Positions 1-11,511 of a stretch of 64,000 nucleotides of DNA are shown one piece after another; positions within the stretch are counted from its first letter, which is position 1; every line of letters begins with the position of its first letter. The DNA comes from Didemnitutus sp047777955 (GTDB lineage Bacteria > Verrucomicrobiota > Verrucomicrobiia > Opitutales > Opitutaceae), in NCBI RefSeq assembly GCF_047777955.1, contig NZ_CP180537.1:4340001-4404000 (forward strand). Direction: 5' to 3'. The notes under the pieces were generated by a model that saw only the letters and a list, made by a program, of their open reading frames with translations, was not told where the DNA came from and did no database searches. The translations under genes were made by a program, and so were the position numbers.

Positions 1-82
1 GGCGGGCGCCGGTGCCGGTTGCGCCCGTCGCGCCGGCGCGCGGGTAGCTTTTCACGAGATCGCGGATGGCGAGGAGCGGCAT
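1..82 (-). CDS. ABC transporter ATPase, N-terminal fragment cut by the window edge
   Basis: Only the first 27 codons are present; the gene runs off the left edge. The start ATG lies at 82-80 on the minus strand and the protein begins MPLLAIRDLVKSYPRAG. The pattern of a short beta strand, then L-x-K-x-Y, is what precedes Walker A in ABC ATPases, the tyrosine being the usual A-loop aromatic residue. A Gly/Ala/Thr-rich stretch follows, and Walker A itself is outside the window. It is transcribed divergently from hppA. LolD/MacB-type ATPases often begin this way, but the fragment is too short to name a subfamily. Confidence 0.45.
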   Translation of the reverse strand, partial: MPLLAIRDLVKSYPRAGATGATGTGAR

Positions 83-146
83 GATGCGGATTAACGCGCC
101 GGAAACCGAAGATTAAACCCGCTAACAGGTCAACGGTTCCTCCACC

Positions 147-177
147 TTGACGGAGTTTGCTCTGGCTTGCGTCATAT
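147..177 (+). promoter_or_regulatory. Weak candidate promoter of hppA
   Basis: TTGACG at 147-152 resembles a -35 box. TCATAT at 172-177 could be the -10 box but the spacing of 19 is long. It sits 43 bases before the chosen hppA start. No other promoter-like pair is obvious in this gap. Confidence 0.25.
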
Positions 178-219
178 GGCTTTGGCAGTTTCGCGCCACT
201 TCAACCCCACCCCATCGCT

Positions 220-2658
<2,439 letters not shown>

Positions 2659-2706
2659 ATCCTGCGGGAGGGGCGGTTGCCCTCAACCGCCCTCCTGCCC
2701 TTCCCG

Positions 2707-2739
2707 AGGCCGCGGCCCCCGCCGCGGCCTTTTTGTTTT
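2707..2739 (+). terminator. Rho-independent terminator of hppA
   Basis: A perfect 9-bp stem, AGGCCGCGG (2707-2715) with CCGCGGCCT (2722-2730), has a 6-base loop and is followed by a T-rich tract, TTTTGTTTT. It sits about 50 bases after the hppA stop. Confidence 0.9.
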
Positions 2740-2795
2740 CCCGGCGGGACGCGAAACGGCGTTGAGCCGGCGCGCGAACCCCGCACGCTCCCGGC

Positions 2796-3451
2796 ATGAG
2801 CCGCCTGCTGTCGTTCCTGTTCGCCGCCGTGCTGTCGCTCGCGACCGCGCACGCCGCTCCCCGCCGCTCCGTGTCGCCTGCCTCGGCGACAGCATCACCG
2901 AGGGCTACGGCACCGGCGATCCCGTCCACAAGTCCTACCCGGCCCAGCTGGCCGGCCTCCTCGGCGCCGGCTACGAGGTGCGCAACTTCGGCGTCGGCGG
3001 CGCCACCCTGCTCGACAGCGGCGACAAGCCTTACCGGTCCTTGCCCGCCTTCGCCCAAGCGTGCGCGTTTCAGCCCGAGATCATCGTCATCGGCCTCGGC
3101 ACGAACGACAGCAAGCCGCAGAACTGGCAATTCCGCGACCGCTTCGTCGCCAACTATGTCTCGCTTCTCCGCCAGCTGCGTTCGCTGCCGTCGAAGCCGC
3201 GCCTCTTCATCTGCCAGCCGATGCCCGCGTGGCCGCCGAGTGGCTGGGGCATCTCGCCCGAGGTGATCGAACACGAGCTCCGCCCGATGATCGCCGACCT
3301 CGCCCGCGCCGAAAGCACCGGCCTGATCGATCTCTTCACGCCGATGCGGGACCAGCACGCCAACACCCCGGACCACGTGCACCCCAACGCCGAGGGCGCC
3401 GCCATCCTGGCCCGAACCGTGGCCCAGGCGATTCGCCCGCCCAACCCGTAG
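2796..3451 (+). CDS. Secreted SGNH/GDSL-family esterase, broken by a one-base frameshift
   Basis: The ATG at 2796 opens a clear signal peptide (MSRLLSFLFAAVLSLATAHA). After CACGCCGCT the frame breaks at the CCCC run 2859-2862. One extra C restores AAPPPLRVACLGDSITEG and the protein then continues to 3451, giving 218 residues, normal for a TesA/lysophospholipase L1-like hydrolase. SGNH blocks seen: GDSITEG (nucleophile Ser), GVGGAT, GLGTNDSK (block III Gly and Asn) and DHVHPNAEG (Asp-x-x-His). It probably hydrolyses an ester outside the cytoplasm; the substrate is unknown. It follows the hppA terminator, so it has its own transcript. Either a sequencing error or a recent pseudogene; the intact motifs on both sides favour error. 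Confidence 0.8.
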
Positions 3452-3556
3452 CCGGCCGCGGCCGAATCGCCTTTCGGCAATATTTCGCCTCCCCCTTTAG
3501 TCATTTCGCCGCCCTCGCGTGTCTCAGGGGCACCCCGGACTTATCTTTTTTCGGCC

Positions 3557-4093
3557 ATGCCCCCTGAACCCACAGAAGAAGGACGCTGGTTCGCCGAGCA
3601 CCTGCTCGTGCACGAGCCGCAGCTGCGCGCCTGGCTGCAAAGCCGCTTCGGCTCCAACGTGCCGGTGAACGACGTCATCCAGGAGGCCTACCTGCGCGTG
3701 CTGCGGAGCCGCCAAACCGAGGCCGTCAACGCCCCCAAGGCGTTCCTGTTCGCGACCGCGCGCAACCTCGCCCTCAACGCCGCCCGCAGCGCCAAGGTGC
3801 GCGGCGAACATTTCTCCGGGTCGCTCGACGACACCGAGTTGCTCGACGAAAGCGCCAACGTGCGCGAAACCGTCGCCCACTACGAGGAACTGGAAATCCT
3901 CACCAAGGCGATCCAGTCGCTGCCGGACCGCTGCCGGCAGATCTTCACGCTACGGAAAGTCTACGGTCTGTCGCAGACGGACATCGCGCGAAAGCTCGCC
4001 ATCTCCCCGCGCACCGTGAATGCCCAGCTGGCCATCGGCCTCAACAAATGCGCGGACTTCGTGGGCAAGTTCTGCGAGAAAGGATCGGCATGA
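3557..4093 (+). CDS. FecI-type ECF RNA polymerase sigma factor
   Basis: A 178-residue ECF sigma factor. Region 2 is seen in VNDVIQEAYLRVLRSR and NAPKAFLFATARNLALNAARS, and region 4 in LPDRCRQIFTLRKVYGLSQTDIARKL followed by the SPRTVNAQL recognition helix. Its stop overlaps the next gene's start (ATGA at 4090-4093), so sigma and anti-sigma are translationally coupled. With FecR and an STN-bearing TonB receptor directly downstream it forms a cell-surface signalling trio. In known systems substrate binding at the receptor is relayed through FecR to release the sigma factor, which transcribes the receptor gene. No convincing Shine-Dalgarno precedes the start. Confidence 0.92.
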   Translation: MPPEPTEEGRWFAEHLLVHEPQLRAWLQSRFGSNVPVNDVIQEAYLRVLRSRQTEAVNAPKAFLFATARNLALNAARSAKVRGEHFSGSLDDTELLDESANVRETVAHYEELEILTKAIQSLPDRCRQIFTLRKVYGLSQTDIARKLAISPRTVNAQLAIGLNKCADFVGKFCEKGSA

Positions 4094-5150
4094 ACCCGCC
4101 CGACTCGCCCTCCGGGGCCGCGCGCCACCAACGCATCCGCGAGGAAGCCGCGGCGTGGATCATGAAGCGCGACGCCGGCTTCACCGCCGCGGAGCAGGAC
4201 GAATTCTTCGAGTGGCTGGCCGCCTCGCCGCAGCACGCGGAGGCCTACACCGCGCTCCAGGCCGTCTTCCAGCGGATGGACGTGATGGTCGAGTGGCGGC
4301 CGCTGCACGCGATCGAGCCGAATCCGGACCTGCTCGCCTCGCCGCCCGCCCGGCCCCACCGGCGCCGCACCCTCGCCTGGCTCGGCGGCATGGCCGCGGT
4401 GCTCGCGTTGGGTCTTGCGCTCTGGTCCACGCACACCGCCGATTCCTCTCCCGTGCCCACGCGCCTCGCCGCGGGCGACTCCGCACAATCGTCCGAACGG
4501 CACGCCCTCGAGGACGGCTCCGTCGTCGTGCTGAACCGCGGCGCGCAGGTGGCCGTGCGCTTCGAAGCCCGGCGCCGCGTCCTCGACCTCGTCTCGGGCG
4601 AAGCCTACTTCCAGGTCGCCGAGGACAAGTCGCGCCCGTTCGTCGTGCGCGTCGGCGGCGTCGCCGTCACCGCGGTCGGCACGGAATTCAACATCGCCCT
4701 GACGCCCGATCACCTCGAGGTGCTCGTCACCAAGGGGCGCGTGCGCGTCGATCCTCCGTCCGCCCCCGTCCCGCCCCGGGAGCAGCCCCGGCGCCGGTGG
4801 CGGTGGAGCAGACGCTCGACGCGGGACAAGGCGTGATCGTCCCGACCGACGGTCCGGAGACGCCGTGGATCGTGGAGACCTACACGCCGCAGCGCGTGGA
4901 ACAGAAGCTCGCCTGGAAAAACGACCTCGTCGACTTCCGCGCCGTGCCGCTCTCCGAGGTCATCCTCGAATTCAACCGCCGCAATCACACCCAGCTGGTG
5001 ATCGGCGACGAGGGCCTCGGCCAGGAGCCGATCAACGGCAAGATTCGCCTCGGCAACCTCGACAGCTTTCTCGAGATGCTCGACGTGACTCACCACATCC
5101 AAGCCGAGCGCCACGGCACCTCGAAGATCGTGTTGCGGCGCGCGCCGTGA
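4090..5150 (+). CDS. FecR-family anti-sigma factor, broken by a one-base frameshift
   Basis: An inner-membrane anti-sigma protein of about 353 residues once the frame is repaired. The N-terminal DUF4880-like part (REEAAAWIMKRDAGFTAAEQ, FFEWLAASPQHAEAY) is the cytoplasmic sigma-binding region. One TM segment lies near residues 95-115 (LAWLGGMAAVLALGLALW). The periplasmic FecR domain follows (ALEDGSVVVLNRGA, SGEAYFQVAEDKSRPFVV, VGTEFNI). The frame is lost in the C/G-rich stretch 4763-4789, and adding one base joins RVRVDPPSAPVP to APVAVEQTLDAGQG. The C-terminal part (VDFRAVPLSEVILEFNRRN, INGKIRLGN) resembles the receptor-contacting tail. It is coupled to the sigma gene upstream and precedes the receptor gene. 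Confidence 0.85.
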
Positions 5151-5345
5151 ACGCCGCCCGCGCGCCGTCGCTCGCCGACGCCGCGCGCAGGAACCCACGG
5201 CCCGCGCTCGCCTCCCGTCTCGTTCCCCGCTTGCTCGAACCCCTCGTTTCCACGCTGCTGCTTAGTCATCCATGATCTTCCAGGTGTCTTGGAGGGCGAA
5301 CCCCCGCCTTCGTGCGCCTGACCCTGTTATCTCCTCCCACCGTTG

Positions 5346-8093
5346 ATGCTGTTCCGGCGTCTCGCGCGCTCCGTCTGGCTGCCGCTCCTCGTGTTGCTGC
5401 ACGCGGTGGGCGCGAGCTTTGCCGCCCCGACGCCGACGGCAGACTTTTCCCTTCCGGCGGGTCCCGCGCACGAGCGCCTGAAGCTCGCCGCGCAGCAGGG
5501 CAACGTCGAGGTGCTGATCTCGACCGACGTGCCGGAGTCTGCGACGACGCGCGCCGTGCAGGGGCGTTTCACGCCGCAGGAGGCTTTGGAGCGGATGCTC
5601 GCGGACACCCCGTTCGCGGCCGTCCCGGTTAGCGGCGGCAAGGCATTCGGCATCCTCCGCAAATCGCCGCGCTCGGCCCCGCGCGCCGACGGCGAAAGCA
5701 ACCACCCTGGCTCCAACCCCAAACACCCTTCTTCGATGGACACCTCCCCCGCGACTCCGCGGAAAACCTGGCTCTCGGCCGCGCTCAGCGCGCTCGCTTC
5801 GTTCGCTTTCACCGCTCCTCCTCCCCTCTCCGCGCAAGAAAAGGCGGCGGAGACCGTGGTCACCCTCAACCCGTTCGAGGTCCGCGCCGCCGGCGAGTCC
5901 AGCCTCTGGACCGTCAACCAATCCTCCGGCGGCACGCGCGTGGCCGTGCCGATCAAGGAGCTACCCTTCTCGCTCGACGTGCTGACCACGCGCTTCATGG
6001 ACGACTTCATCGTCAGCGATCTCGGCGAAGTGCTCTCGCAGGTCGGCAACGTCTCCGGCCTCGAATCCTACACCGGCGCCGGCTCGGGCAACTCGATCCG
6101 CGGCTTTTCCCAATATTACCAGCTCCGCAACGGCTTTTATCGCAATGGCGTCATCGACAAGACGCTGGTGTCGCGCGTCGAGGTCATCAAGGGCCCCTAC
6201 GCTGCCATCTACGGCCGCGGCGAGCCGGGCGGCGTGATCAACTACATCTCCAAGCGCCCCGTTTTCGGCCAGAACTCCGGCCAGGCGCTCGTCGAGGTCG
6301 GCCAGAACCGCACCGGCCGCGTCCAGCTCGAGCACAACCTCGCGCTCGGCCGCCGCACCGCGCTCCTGCTCGCCGGTTCCTACGCCGAGCGCGAGTTCGA
6401 CCAGATGTTCACCTACGAGCGCACGCGCAACTTCGGCGCCGTCCTCCGCCACCTCCTCACCGATCGCACGGAGCTCCTGCTCGAATACGAGCACATGTTC
6501 CGCCGCAACAACCGCGGCCGCCCCGTGATCGACATCCGCATCGACGGCCTCGATCCCACCGATGGCACGCGCAACAAATACACCGGCGAGTTCGCCTACG
6601 ATTTCATGAGGCAATACGGCTGGGTGAACACGCTCGGACCGACGACCTACAGCGACCGCCAGCTCGACACCGTCAACCTCACGCTCATCCACCAGTTCTC
6701 CTCCGACATCAGCCTCCGCGTCGCCTACAACGACTCGAAGACGACGCAGGACTACGACTACACCGCCTTCGGCGGCTCCACGATCCTCGTCAACCCGACC
6801 ACGCGGCAGTTCACGCGCTGGGCCACGGTCCCATATCCGTTCTGGCGCCAGCTCCCGTCCGACGTGAAAAACCTCCAGGCCGACCTGACGGTCAACTTCG
6901 CCACGGGTGCGGTGAAGCATTCCACGCTGCTGACCTTCGACTACTCGAACCAGATCGACAGCCGCATCTCGGAACGCGCCCCGCGCGGCGTGGCGAGCGA
7001 CGTCTACACCGTGACCTACACCGGTCCGATTCCGAACTACACCAGCGACGCCGGCTCCCTGCACGGCCCGCGCACCGATCCGATCCCGGCTTTCAACACC
7101 TCGATCAACCACCGCGACACGCCGCAATACTACACCTGGCTCCAGGAAAACCGCAGCCTCGACTACGACATCACCGGCGTGTTCCTGATGCACCGCGCGC
7201 GTTTCCTGAACGACAAGATCCTCGTCATGGCCGGCGGCCGCTACGACACCGCGAAGACGACCATCACCGGCCGCCTCAGCCCCGACAAGGTCACGGTCAC
7301 CGACCAAACGCAGTCCAAGGTCGACGACTTCACCTACAACGTCGGCCTGAACTACTATGCCACGCCGTCCACCGTCCTCTACGGCTCGCACTCCACCTCG
7401 TTCAACCCGAAGGGCGACGTCTACTCGAACACCGGCAAGCCGATGCCCAACGAGCGCGGCGACGGCTGGGAAGTCGGCTTCCGCACGCAGTTGCTCGAGG
7501 AGCGATTCGACGTCGGCGCGAGCTACTTCCACATCGAGCGCCAGAACGTCCGCATCGCCAATCCCGACTTTGACAGCGCGGTCGACAATCCCGCGGAAAA
7601 ACCGCAATTCATCGCCGGCGGCCTCGACCGCTCCCAGGGCTACGAATTCTACGCCAACGGCAAGGTCACCGACGCCCTCTCGCTTCGCGTCTCGGTCGGC
7701 ACCGTCGACGCGCGCCACATCAAGAGCCTCGATAAATGGAAGGAAGGCCTGCACCTCGTCCGCACGCCGGAGTGGAACTACGCCGTCGGCGCGAGCTACC
7801 GCGTGCGCAGCGGCCCGCTCAAGGGCCTCAGCCTGAACGCCGCGTATCGCGCCCAAAGCGGCTACCGCCTCCTGGACCAGACGCCGTCCACCACCGACCT
7901 GCGCTACAAGCTGCGCGCCGAGGAGGGCGGCATTCTCGATCTCGCCGCCGGCTACAACTGGAAGACCGGCCCGCGCCTGAAGCACACGATCCGCGTCGCC
8001 GTGAAGAACGCGCTCGACGACATCTTCATCGAAGGCAGCGGCTACTTCACGCTCGGCCGCCAGTTCACCAGCTCCTACACGCTCGAATATTGA
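5346..8093 (+). CDS. TonB-dependent outer-membrane receptor with N-terminal STN signalling domain (FecA/FpvA type)
   Basis: A 915-residue receptor. A signal peptide (residues 1-26) is followed by an STN domain (about 30-107; ADFSLPAGPAHERLKLAAQQ, TRAVQGRFTPQEALERML), the periplasmic module that contacts FecR. The TonB-box-like LNPFEVRAAG precedes the plug (VPIKELPFSLDVL, SRVEVIKGPYAAIYGRGEPG, GVINYISKRP) and the beta-barrel ends in the aromatic residue of SYTLEY. Odd: Met131 (base 5736) begins what looks like a second complete signal sequence (MDTSPATPRKTW, then a hydrophobic run ending PPLSAQ) just before the TonB box, as if a separate STN protein and a receptor had been joined. The ligand is probably a siderophore or other chelate by family, unproven. 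Regulated by the adjacent FecI/FecR pair. Confidence 0.92.
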   Translation: MLFRRLARSVWLPLLVLLHAVGASFAAPTPTADFSLPAGPAHERLKLAAQQGNVEVLISTDVPESATTRAVQGRFTPQEALERMLADTPFAAVPVSGGKAFGILRKSPRSAPRADGESNHPGSNPKHPSSMDTSPATPRKTWLSAALSALASFAFTAPPPLSAQEKAAETVVTLNPFEVRAAGESSLWTVNQSSGGTRVAVPIKELPFSLDVLTTRFMDDFIVSDLGEVLSQVGNVSGLESYTGAGSGNSIRGFSQYYQLRNGFYRNGVIDKTLVSRVEVIKGPYAAIYGRGEPGGVINYISKRPVFGQNSGQALVEVGQNRTGRVQLEHNLALGRRTALLLAGSYAEREFDQMFTYERTRNFGAVLRHLLTDRTELLLEYEHMFRRNNRGRPVIDIRIDGLDPTDGTRNKYTGEFAYDFMRQYGWVNTLGPTTYSDRQLDTVNLTLIHQFSSDISLRVAYNDSKTTQDYDYTAFGGSTILVNPTTRQFTRWATVPYPFWRQLPSDVKNLQADLTVNFATGAVKHSTLLTFDYSNQIDSRISERAPRGVASDVYTVTYTGPIPNYTSDAGSLHGPRTDPIPAFNTSINHRDTPQYYTWLQENRSLDYDITGVFLMHRARFLNDKILVMAGGRYDTAKTTITGRLSPDKVTVTDQTQSKVDDFTYNVGLNYYATPSTVLYGSHSTSFNPKGDVYSNTGKPMPNERGDGWEVGFRTQLLEERFDVGASYFHIERQNVRIANPDFDSAVDNPAEKPQFIAGGLDRSQGYEFYANGKVTDALSLRVSVGTVDARHIKSLDKWKEGLHLVRTPEWNYAVGASYRVRSGPLKGLSLNAAYRAQSGYRLLDQTPSTTDLRYKLRAEEGGILDLAAGYNWKTGPRLKHTIRVAVKNALDDIFIEGSGYFTLGRQFTSSYTLEY

Positions 8094-8099
8094 GCCCGC

Positions 8100-8119
8100 G
8101 CCGCCTCGGCCGAGGCGGC
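8100..8119. terminator. Palindromic hairpin after the STN receptor gene
   Basis: A perfect self-complementary 20-mer starting six bases after the receptor stop (arms GCCGCCTCGG and CCGAGGCGGC). It can fold as an 8-bp stem with a GGCC loop. No T tract follows, so it is more likely a stability or attenuation element between receptor and esterase genes than a full intrinsic terminator. Confidence 0.4.
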
Positions 8120-8196
8120 AGCCACGTCCTCCCACCCGCCGCCCGCGCGAAGCCATCCCGCGCGAGCGGCCCCAGGAATCGCCTCCGCCTGCGCAC

Positions 8197-9309
8197 ATGA
8201 AAAATCGCTTCCGCCTGCTCTCGTTCCTTGCCGTCGCTGTGCTCCGGTGCGGCGCCGAGGTCCCCGAATCGTCCCCGGCGGCCGAGCCGCCCGGCCTGGT
8301 CTGGCACCGCGCGGCCGATTGGGGCGTCGAAGGCCGCGCTCTCCCGGAGGCGAAGCGGCTCCGCTGGTTCGACCGCCTCCCCGCCACCGCACAAAATCGC
8401 GTCACGGCCAAAGTGTGGACGCTCAGCCGCGACAGCGCCGGCATGCTCGTGCGCTTCCGCACCGACGCATCGACGCTCTGGGTCGACTACACCTTGCTGC
8501 GCGGCCCCAACGCCGGTGCGAACCAGACCGCGATCGGCGCCAGCGGCGTCGACCTCTACGCGCGCGACGGCGCCGGCCGCTGGCGCTGGGTCGGCGTCAC
8601 GCGACCCACGAGCCCCCACGTCCGCCAGGAACTCGCCAGCGGCCTCGCACCCGGCGCGCGCGACTACGCCCTCTACCTGCCGCTGCGCAACGGGGTGGAG
8701 GAACTCACCATCGGCGTGCCCGCCGACGCGAAATTCGAGGGCCTGCCGCCGCGCGCGACGAAGCCGATCGCCTTCTACGGCACGTCGATCACCCACGGCG
8801 CCAGCGCCTCGCGCCCCGGCATGACGCACGTCGCCATCCTCGGCCGCCGCCTCGACCGCCCGGTGGTGAACCTCGGCTTCTCCGGCAATGGCCACATGGA
8901 CGCCGCGGTCGGCGAGGTCCTCACGCAAATCGACGCCGCGATCTACGTCATCGATTGCCTGCCGAACATGAACCCCGCGTCCGTCCGCGAGAAATGTCCG
9001 CCGCTCGTCCGCCAGCTCCGTGCCGCCCGCCCCGGCACGCCCATCGTGCTCGTTGAAGACCGCCGCAAGCCCAACGTCTGGGTGCTGCCGGCGCGCGACC
9101 GCTTCCACTCCGAAAACCACGCCGCGCTGCGCGAGTGCTTCGAAAAGCTCCAGCGCGAAGGCGTCACCGGACTCTACTACCTGCCCGGCGACGCGCTGCT
9201 CGGCGACGACGCCGAAGCCACGACCGACGGCTCGCACCCGAGCGATCTCGGCTTCGTCCGCCAGGCCGACGTCTTCGAGCCGCTCCTGCGCCAAATTCTC
9301 GGCCCGTAG
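8197..9309 (+). CDS. Secreted SGNH/GDSL-3 type esterase with N-terminal accessory domain
   Basis: 370 residues. Signal peptide MKNRFRLLSFLAVAVLRCG. The N-terminal half (about 30-185; WTLSRDSAGMLVRFRTDAST, VDLYARDGAGRWRWVGV) is the beta-rich domain typical of the GDSL_3 group. The catalytic half starts at FYGTSITHGA (nucleophile Ser near 196) and ends with TDGSHPSDLGF (Asp-Gly-Ser-His catalytic pair near 343). A canonical block III GxND is replaced by DCLPNMNP. Such proteins are usually carbohydrate esterases. It is co-oriented with the receptor upstream and the carbohydrate-binding protein downstream, which fits a glycan-processing role; the substrate is not determinable. Confidence 0.82.
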   Translation: MKNRFRLLSFLAVAVLRCGAEVPESSPAAEPPGLVWHRAADWGVEGRALPEAKRLRWFDRLPATAQNRVTAKVWTLSRDSAGMLVRFRTDASTLWVDYTLLRGPNAGANQTAIGASGVDLYARDGAGRWRWVGVTRPTSPHVRQELASGLAPGARDYALYLPLRNGVEELTIGVPADAKFEGLPPRATKPIAFYGTSITHGASASRPGMTHVAILGRRLDRPVVNLGFSGNGHMDAAVGEVLTQIDAAIYVIDCLPNMNPASVREKCPPLVRQLRAARPGTPIVLVEDRRKPNVWVLPARDRFHSENHAALRECFEKLQREGVTGLYYLPGDALLGDDAEATTDGSHPSDLGFVRQADVFEPLLRQILGP

Positions 9310-9371
9310 TCCCGCGCCCCGGCCGTCGGCGACCGTTTGCCCGCCGGCTCCAACCTCCAACCCCGATCCCC

Positions 9372-11426
9372 ATGAACCTCCGCGTTCTGTTCCGTCCGCT
9401 CGTCGCCGCCGGCTTGCTCGGCGGCAGCACCGTCCTGTTCGCCGCCACCGGCAACCCGTGGTTCGACGACTTCGTCGCCTACGACAACGCCAGCGGCTCC
9501 GCCTACACCGCGCGCACCGATGCCGCCTACCTCGCCTGGCAGGAAAGCTACATGCTCCGCAGCTACCTCAACCTCTACGAGGTCTCGCAGGACACCGCCT
9601 GGCTCACCAAGTTCACCAGCCACGCCGACACCGTCATCGGCAACGCCGTCGATCACGACGGCGACGGCTACCGCGACTGGACCACCGCGCGCTACTCGCC
9701 GAATCTCGTGCTCAACTCCGGCTTCGAGACCGCCGATCCCGGCGACGCCACGCTCCCGGCCAGCTGGACCCGCAGCGGCTCGACGAGCACGACCGCATTT
9801 CGCACCAACGCCTCCGGCGCCTACATCCCCGGCAACGCCTGCTCGGGCGTGACGTGGGGCGCGGAACTGATCACCGCCGGCGCGACCTTGCAGCGGCTCT
9901 ACCAGGACATCCCCAGCTACCTGCCCAATCACCGCTACGAACTCGCCTTCTCGGCGAAGAACGGCGGCAGCGTCGCCGCCCGCGCCTTCGTCTACGATCG
10001 CACCACCAGCACCGTCCTCGGCAGCGTGTTCGCCAGCTCCGCCAGCTGGAAAAGCTACTCGGTCGAGTTCGTCATGCCCGCCGCCGGACACGACGTCGAA
10101 GTCTGGCTGAGCCACGCCGCGACCACGACGAGCGGCGACACCGTCTTCTTCGACAACCTCCGCGTCTCACCGTTCTTCGCCTATCACGTCGTCGACGGCA
10201 TGATCGGCACGCCGATCGCCGCGTTCGTCCGCCTCGTGAATCAAAACGCGACGGCGCTCGCGGCGTTCCAAACCAAGGCGAACGACTACCAGACCTTCCT
10301 CGAGAATCACGTCATCGCGAAATGGGAGGACCCCGCCGGCTTCTACGGCAACACCTGGGTGAACGCCTCCGCCACCGAGGGCTACTACCAGGAGCCGACC
10401 GGCTACGACACCTTTGCCTCGGGCACGCCGTTCAGCCCGCTGCCGCACAACCAGTCCTTCGCGCTCCTCGGCGTGCAGAGCATTCTCTACGAGGTGAACG
10501 CGAACTCCGCGTATCGCCAAAAGGCGGACAAATGCGCGACCTTCTTCGCCAACCTGCTCACCACGCAGGGCACCGCCTACCTGTGGAAATACGGCACGCA
10601 CACCGGCGCGAAGACCGAGGACGCGTCCCACGCCAACGTCGACCTCGAGTTCATCCTGTCGCTGCACCGGGCCGGACACGTCTTCACCGGCGCCGACCTG
10701 ACGAAGTTCACGGACACGCTGACCGACTACGTGTGGAACGGCTCCACGAGCGCGCCCCTGCTGCACAATCTCGTCAACGGCACGCAGGGCTCCTACTGCA
10801 CGGACTACGACTTCTCGCGCGAGATGTGGGGCTGGGTGCCGCTGGCCCAGTTCGATCCCATGGCCTGGTATGTCGGCGCCGCGCAGTATGCCGCCAGCGC
10901 CGCCTCCGACCCGAGCGAAGCGGCCACGTTGTCCGAACTCATCAAGTGGGACCCGGTCAAGCTGACCAACCAGGGCTTCGAACTCGCCGACGCCGCCGAT
11001 CCGACGCGGCCCGCGCGCTGGACCCGCGTGCTCTCCACCGCGGCCACCGCCTATCGCGACAGTGCGAACGCCCGCCGCGGCGCCTCCGGCCTGACGCTCG
11101 TCGCCAACGGCACGCAGTGGCAGAAGCTGAAGCAGCCCTGGACCGACTACGTGGGCGGCGCGACCTATGTCGTCACGCTCGACGCCAAGGTCGACAGCTC
11201 CGGCGCCGACGGCCGCGTCTGGGTGGTGAACGACACCACCGGCACCACCATCGCCAGCTACAACATCACCAGCACGAGCTGGACGACGCACTCCTTCAGC
11301 TTCACCGCCCCCGCGAACGGCACCGATGCCGTCTCCGTCCTCCTCGGCCACCGCGACTACACCGTCAGCGGCGGCCAGGCGCACTACGACAACGTGTCGA
11401 TCAAGCGCTCGGGCGATGCTTGGTAG
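9372..11426 (+). CDS. Secreted protein with two carbohydrate-binding-like modules around an alpha-helical core, function unknown
   Basis: 684 residues, exported (signal peptide ending LFAATGNP). Two similar jelly-roll-type modules begin NLVLNSGFETADPGDATLPA (about residue 115) and LTNQGFELADAADPTRPARW (about 533), each with SW(T)TH/SWKSYS and YDN/FDN strands typical of CBM4/9-like folds. Between and before them are helix-rich, Trp/Tyr-rich stretches (AYLAWQESYMLRSYLNLYEV, HNQSFALLGVQSILYEVN, YDFSREMWGWVPLAQFD) that suggest an alpha/alpha-toroid like those of polysaccharide lyases or six-hairpin glycosidases. No catalytic motif is recognisable, so the enzyme class is open. It ends the + strand run that starts with FecI. 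Confidence 0.7.
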   Translation: MNLRVLFRPLVAAGLLGGSTVLFAATGNPWFDDFVAYDNASGSAYTARTDAAYLAWQESYMLRSYLNLYEVSQDTAWLTKFTSHADTVIGNAVDHDGDGYRDWTTARYSPNLVLNSGFETADPGDATLPASWTRSGSTSTTAFRTNASGAYIPGNACSGVTWGAELITAGATLQRLYQDIPSYLPNHRYELAFSAKNGGSVAARAFVYDRTTSTVLGSVFASSASWKSYSVEFVMPAAGHDVEVWLSHAATTTSGDTVFFDNLRVSPFFAYHVVDGMIGTPIAAFVRLVNQNATALAAFQTKANDYQTFLENHVIAKWEDPAGFYGNTWVNASATEGYYQEPTGYDTFASGTPFSPLPHNQSFALLGVQSILYEVNANSAYRQKADKCATFFANLLTTQGTAYLWKYGTHTGAKTEDASHANVDLEFILSLHRAGHVFTGADLTKFTDTLTDYVWNGSTSAPLLHNLVNGTQGSYCTDYDFSREMWGWVPLAQFDPMAWYVGAAQYAASAASDPSEAATLSELIKWDPVKLTNQGFELADAADPTRPARWTRVLSTAATAYRDSANARRGASGLTLVANGTQWQKLKQPWTDYVGGATYVVTLDAKVDSSGADGRVWVVNDTTGTTIASYNITSTSWTTHSFSFTAPANGTDAVSVLLGHRDYTVSGGQAHYDNVSIKRSGDAW

Positions 11427-11462
11427 CCACCGGGGGAGCCGCTGAGGCTCGGCCAGGCTGCG

Positions 11463-11492
11463 AGGGTGCTCCGGCGGGGGCCGGGGCACCCT
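11463..11492. terminator. Strong hairpin between convergent genes
   Basis: Arms AGGGTGCTCCGGC (11463-11475) and GCCGGGGCACCCT (11480-11492) pair over 13 positions with one G-T and a GGGG loop. There is no clear T tract. It lies between the + strand two-module protein and the minus-strand AraC gene, where it could end transcripts from both sides. Confidence 0.5.
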
Positions 11493-11511
11493 TCCCCGGC
11501 GGGCGCGGCCC

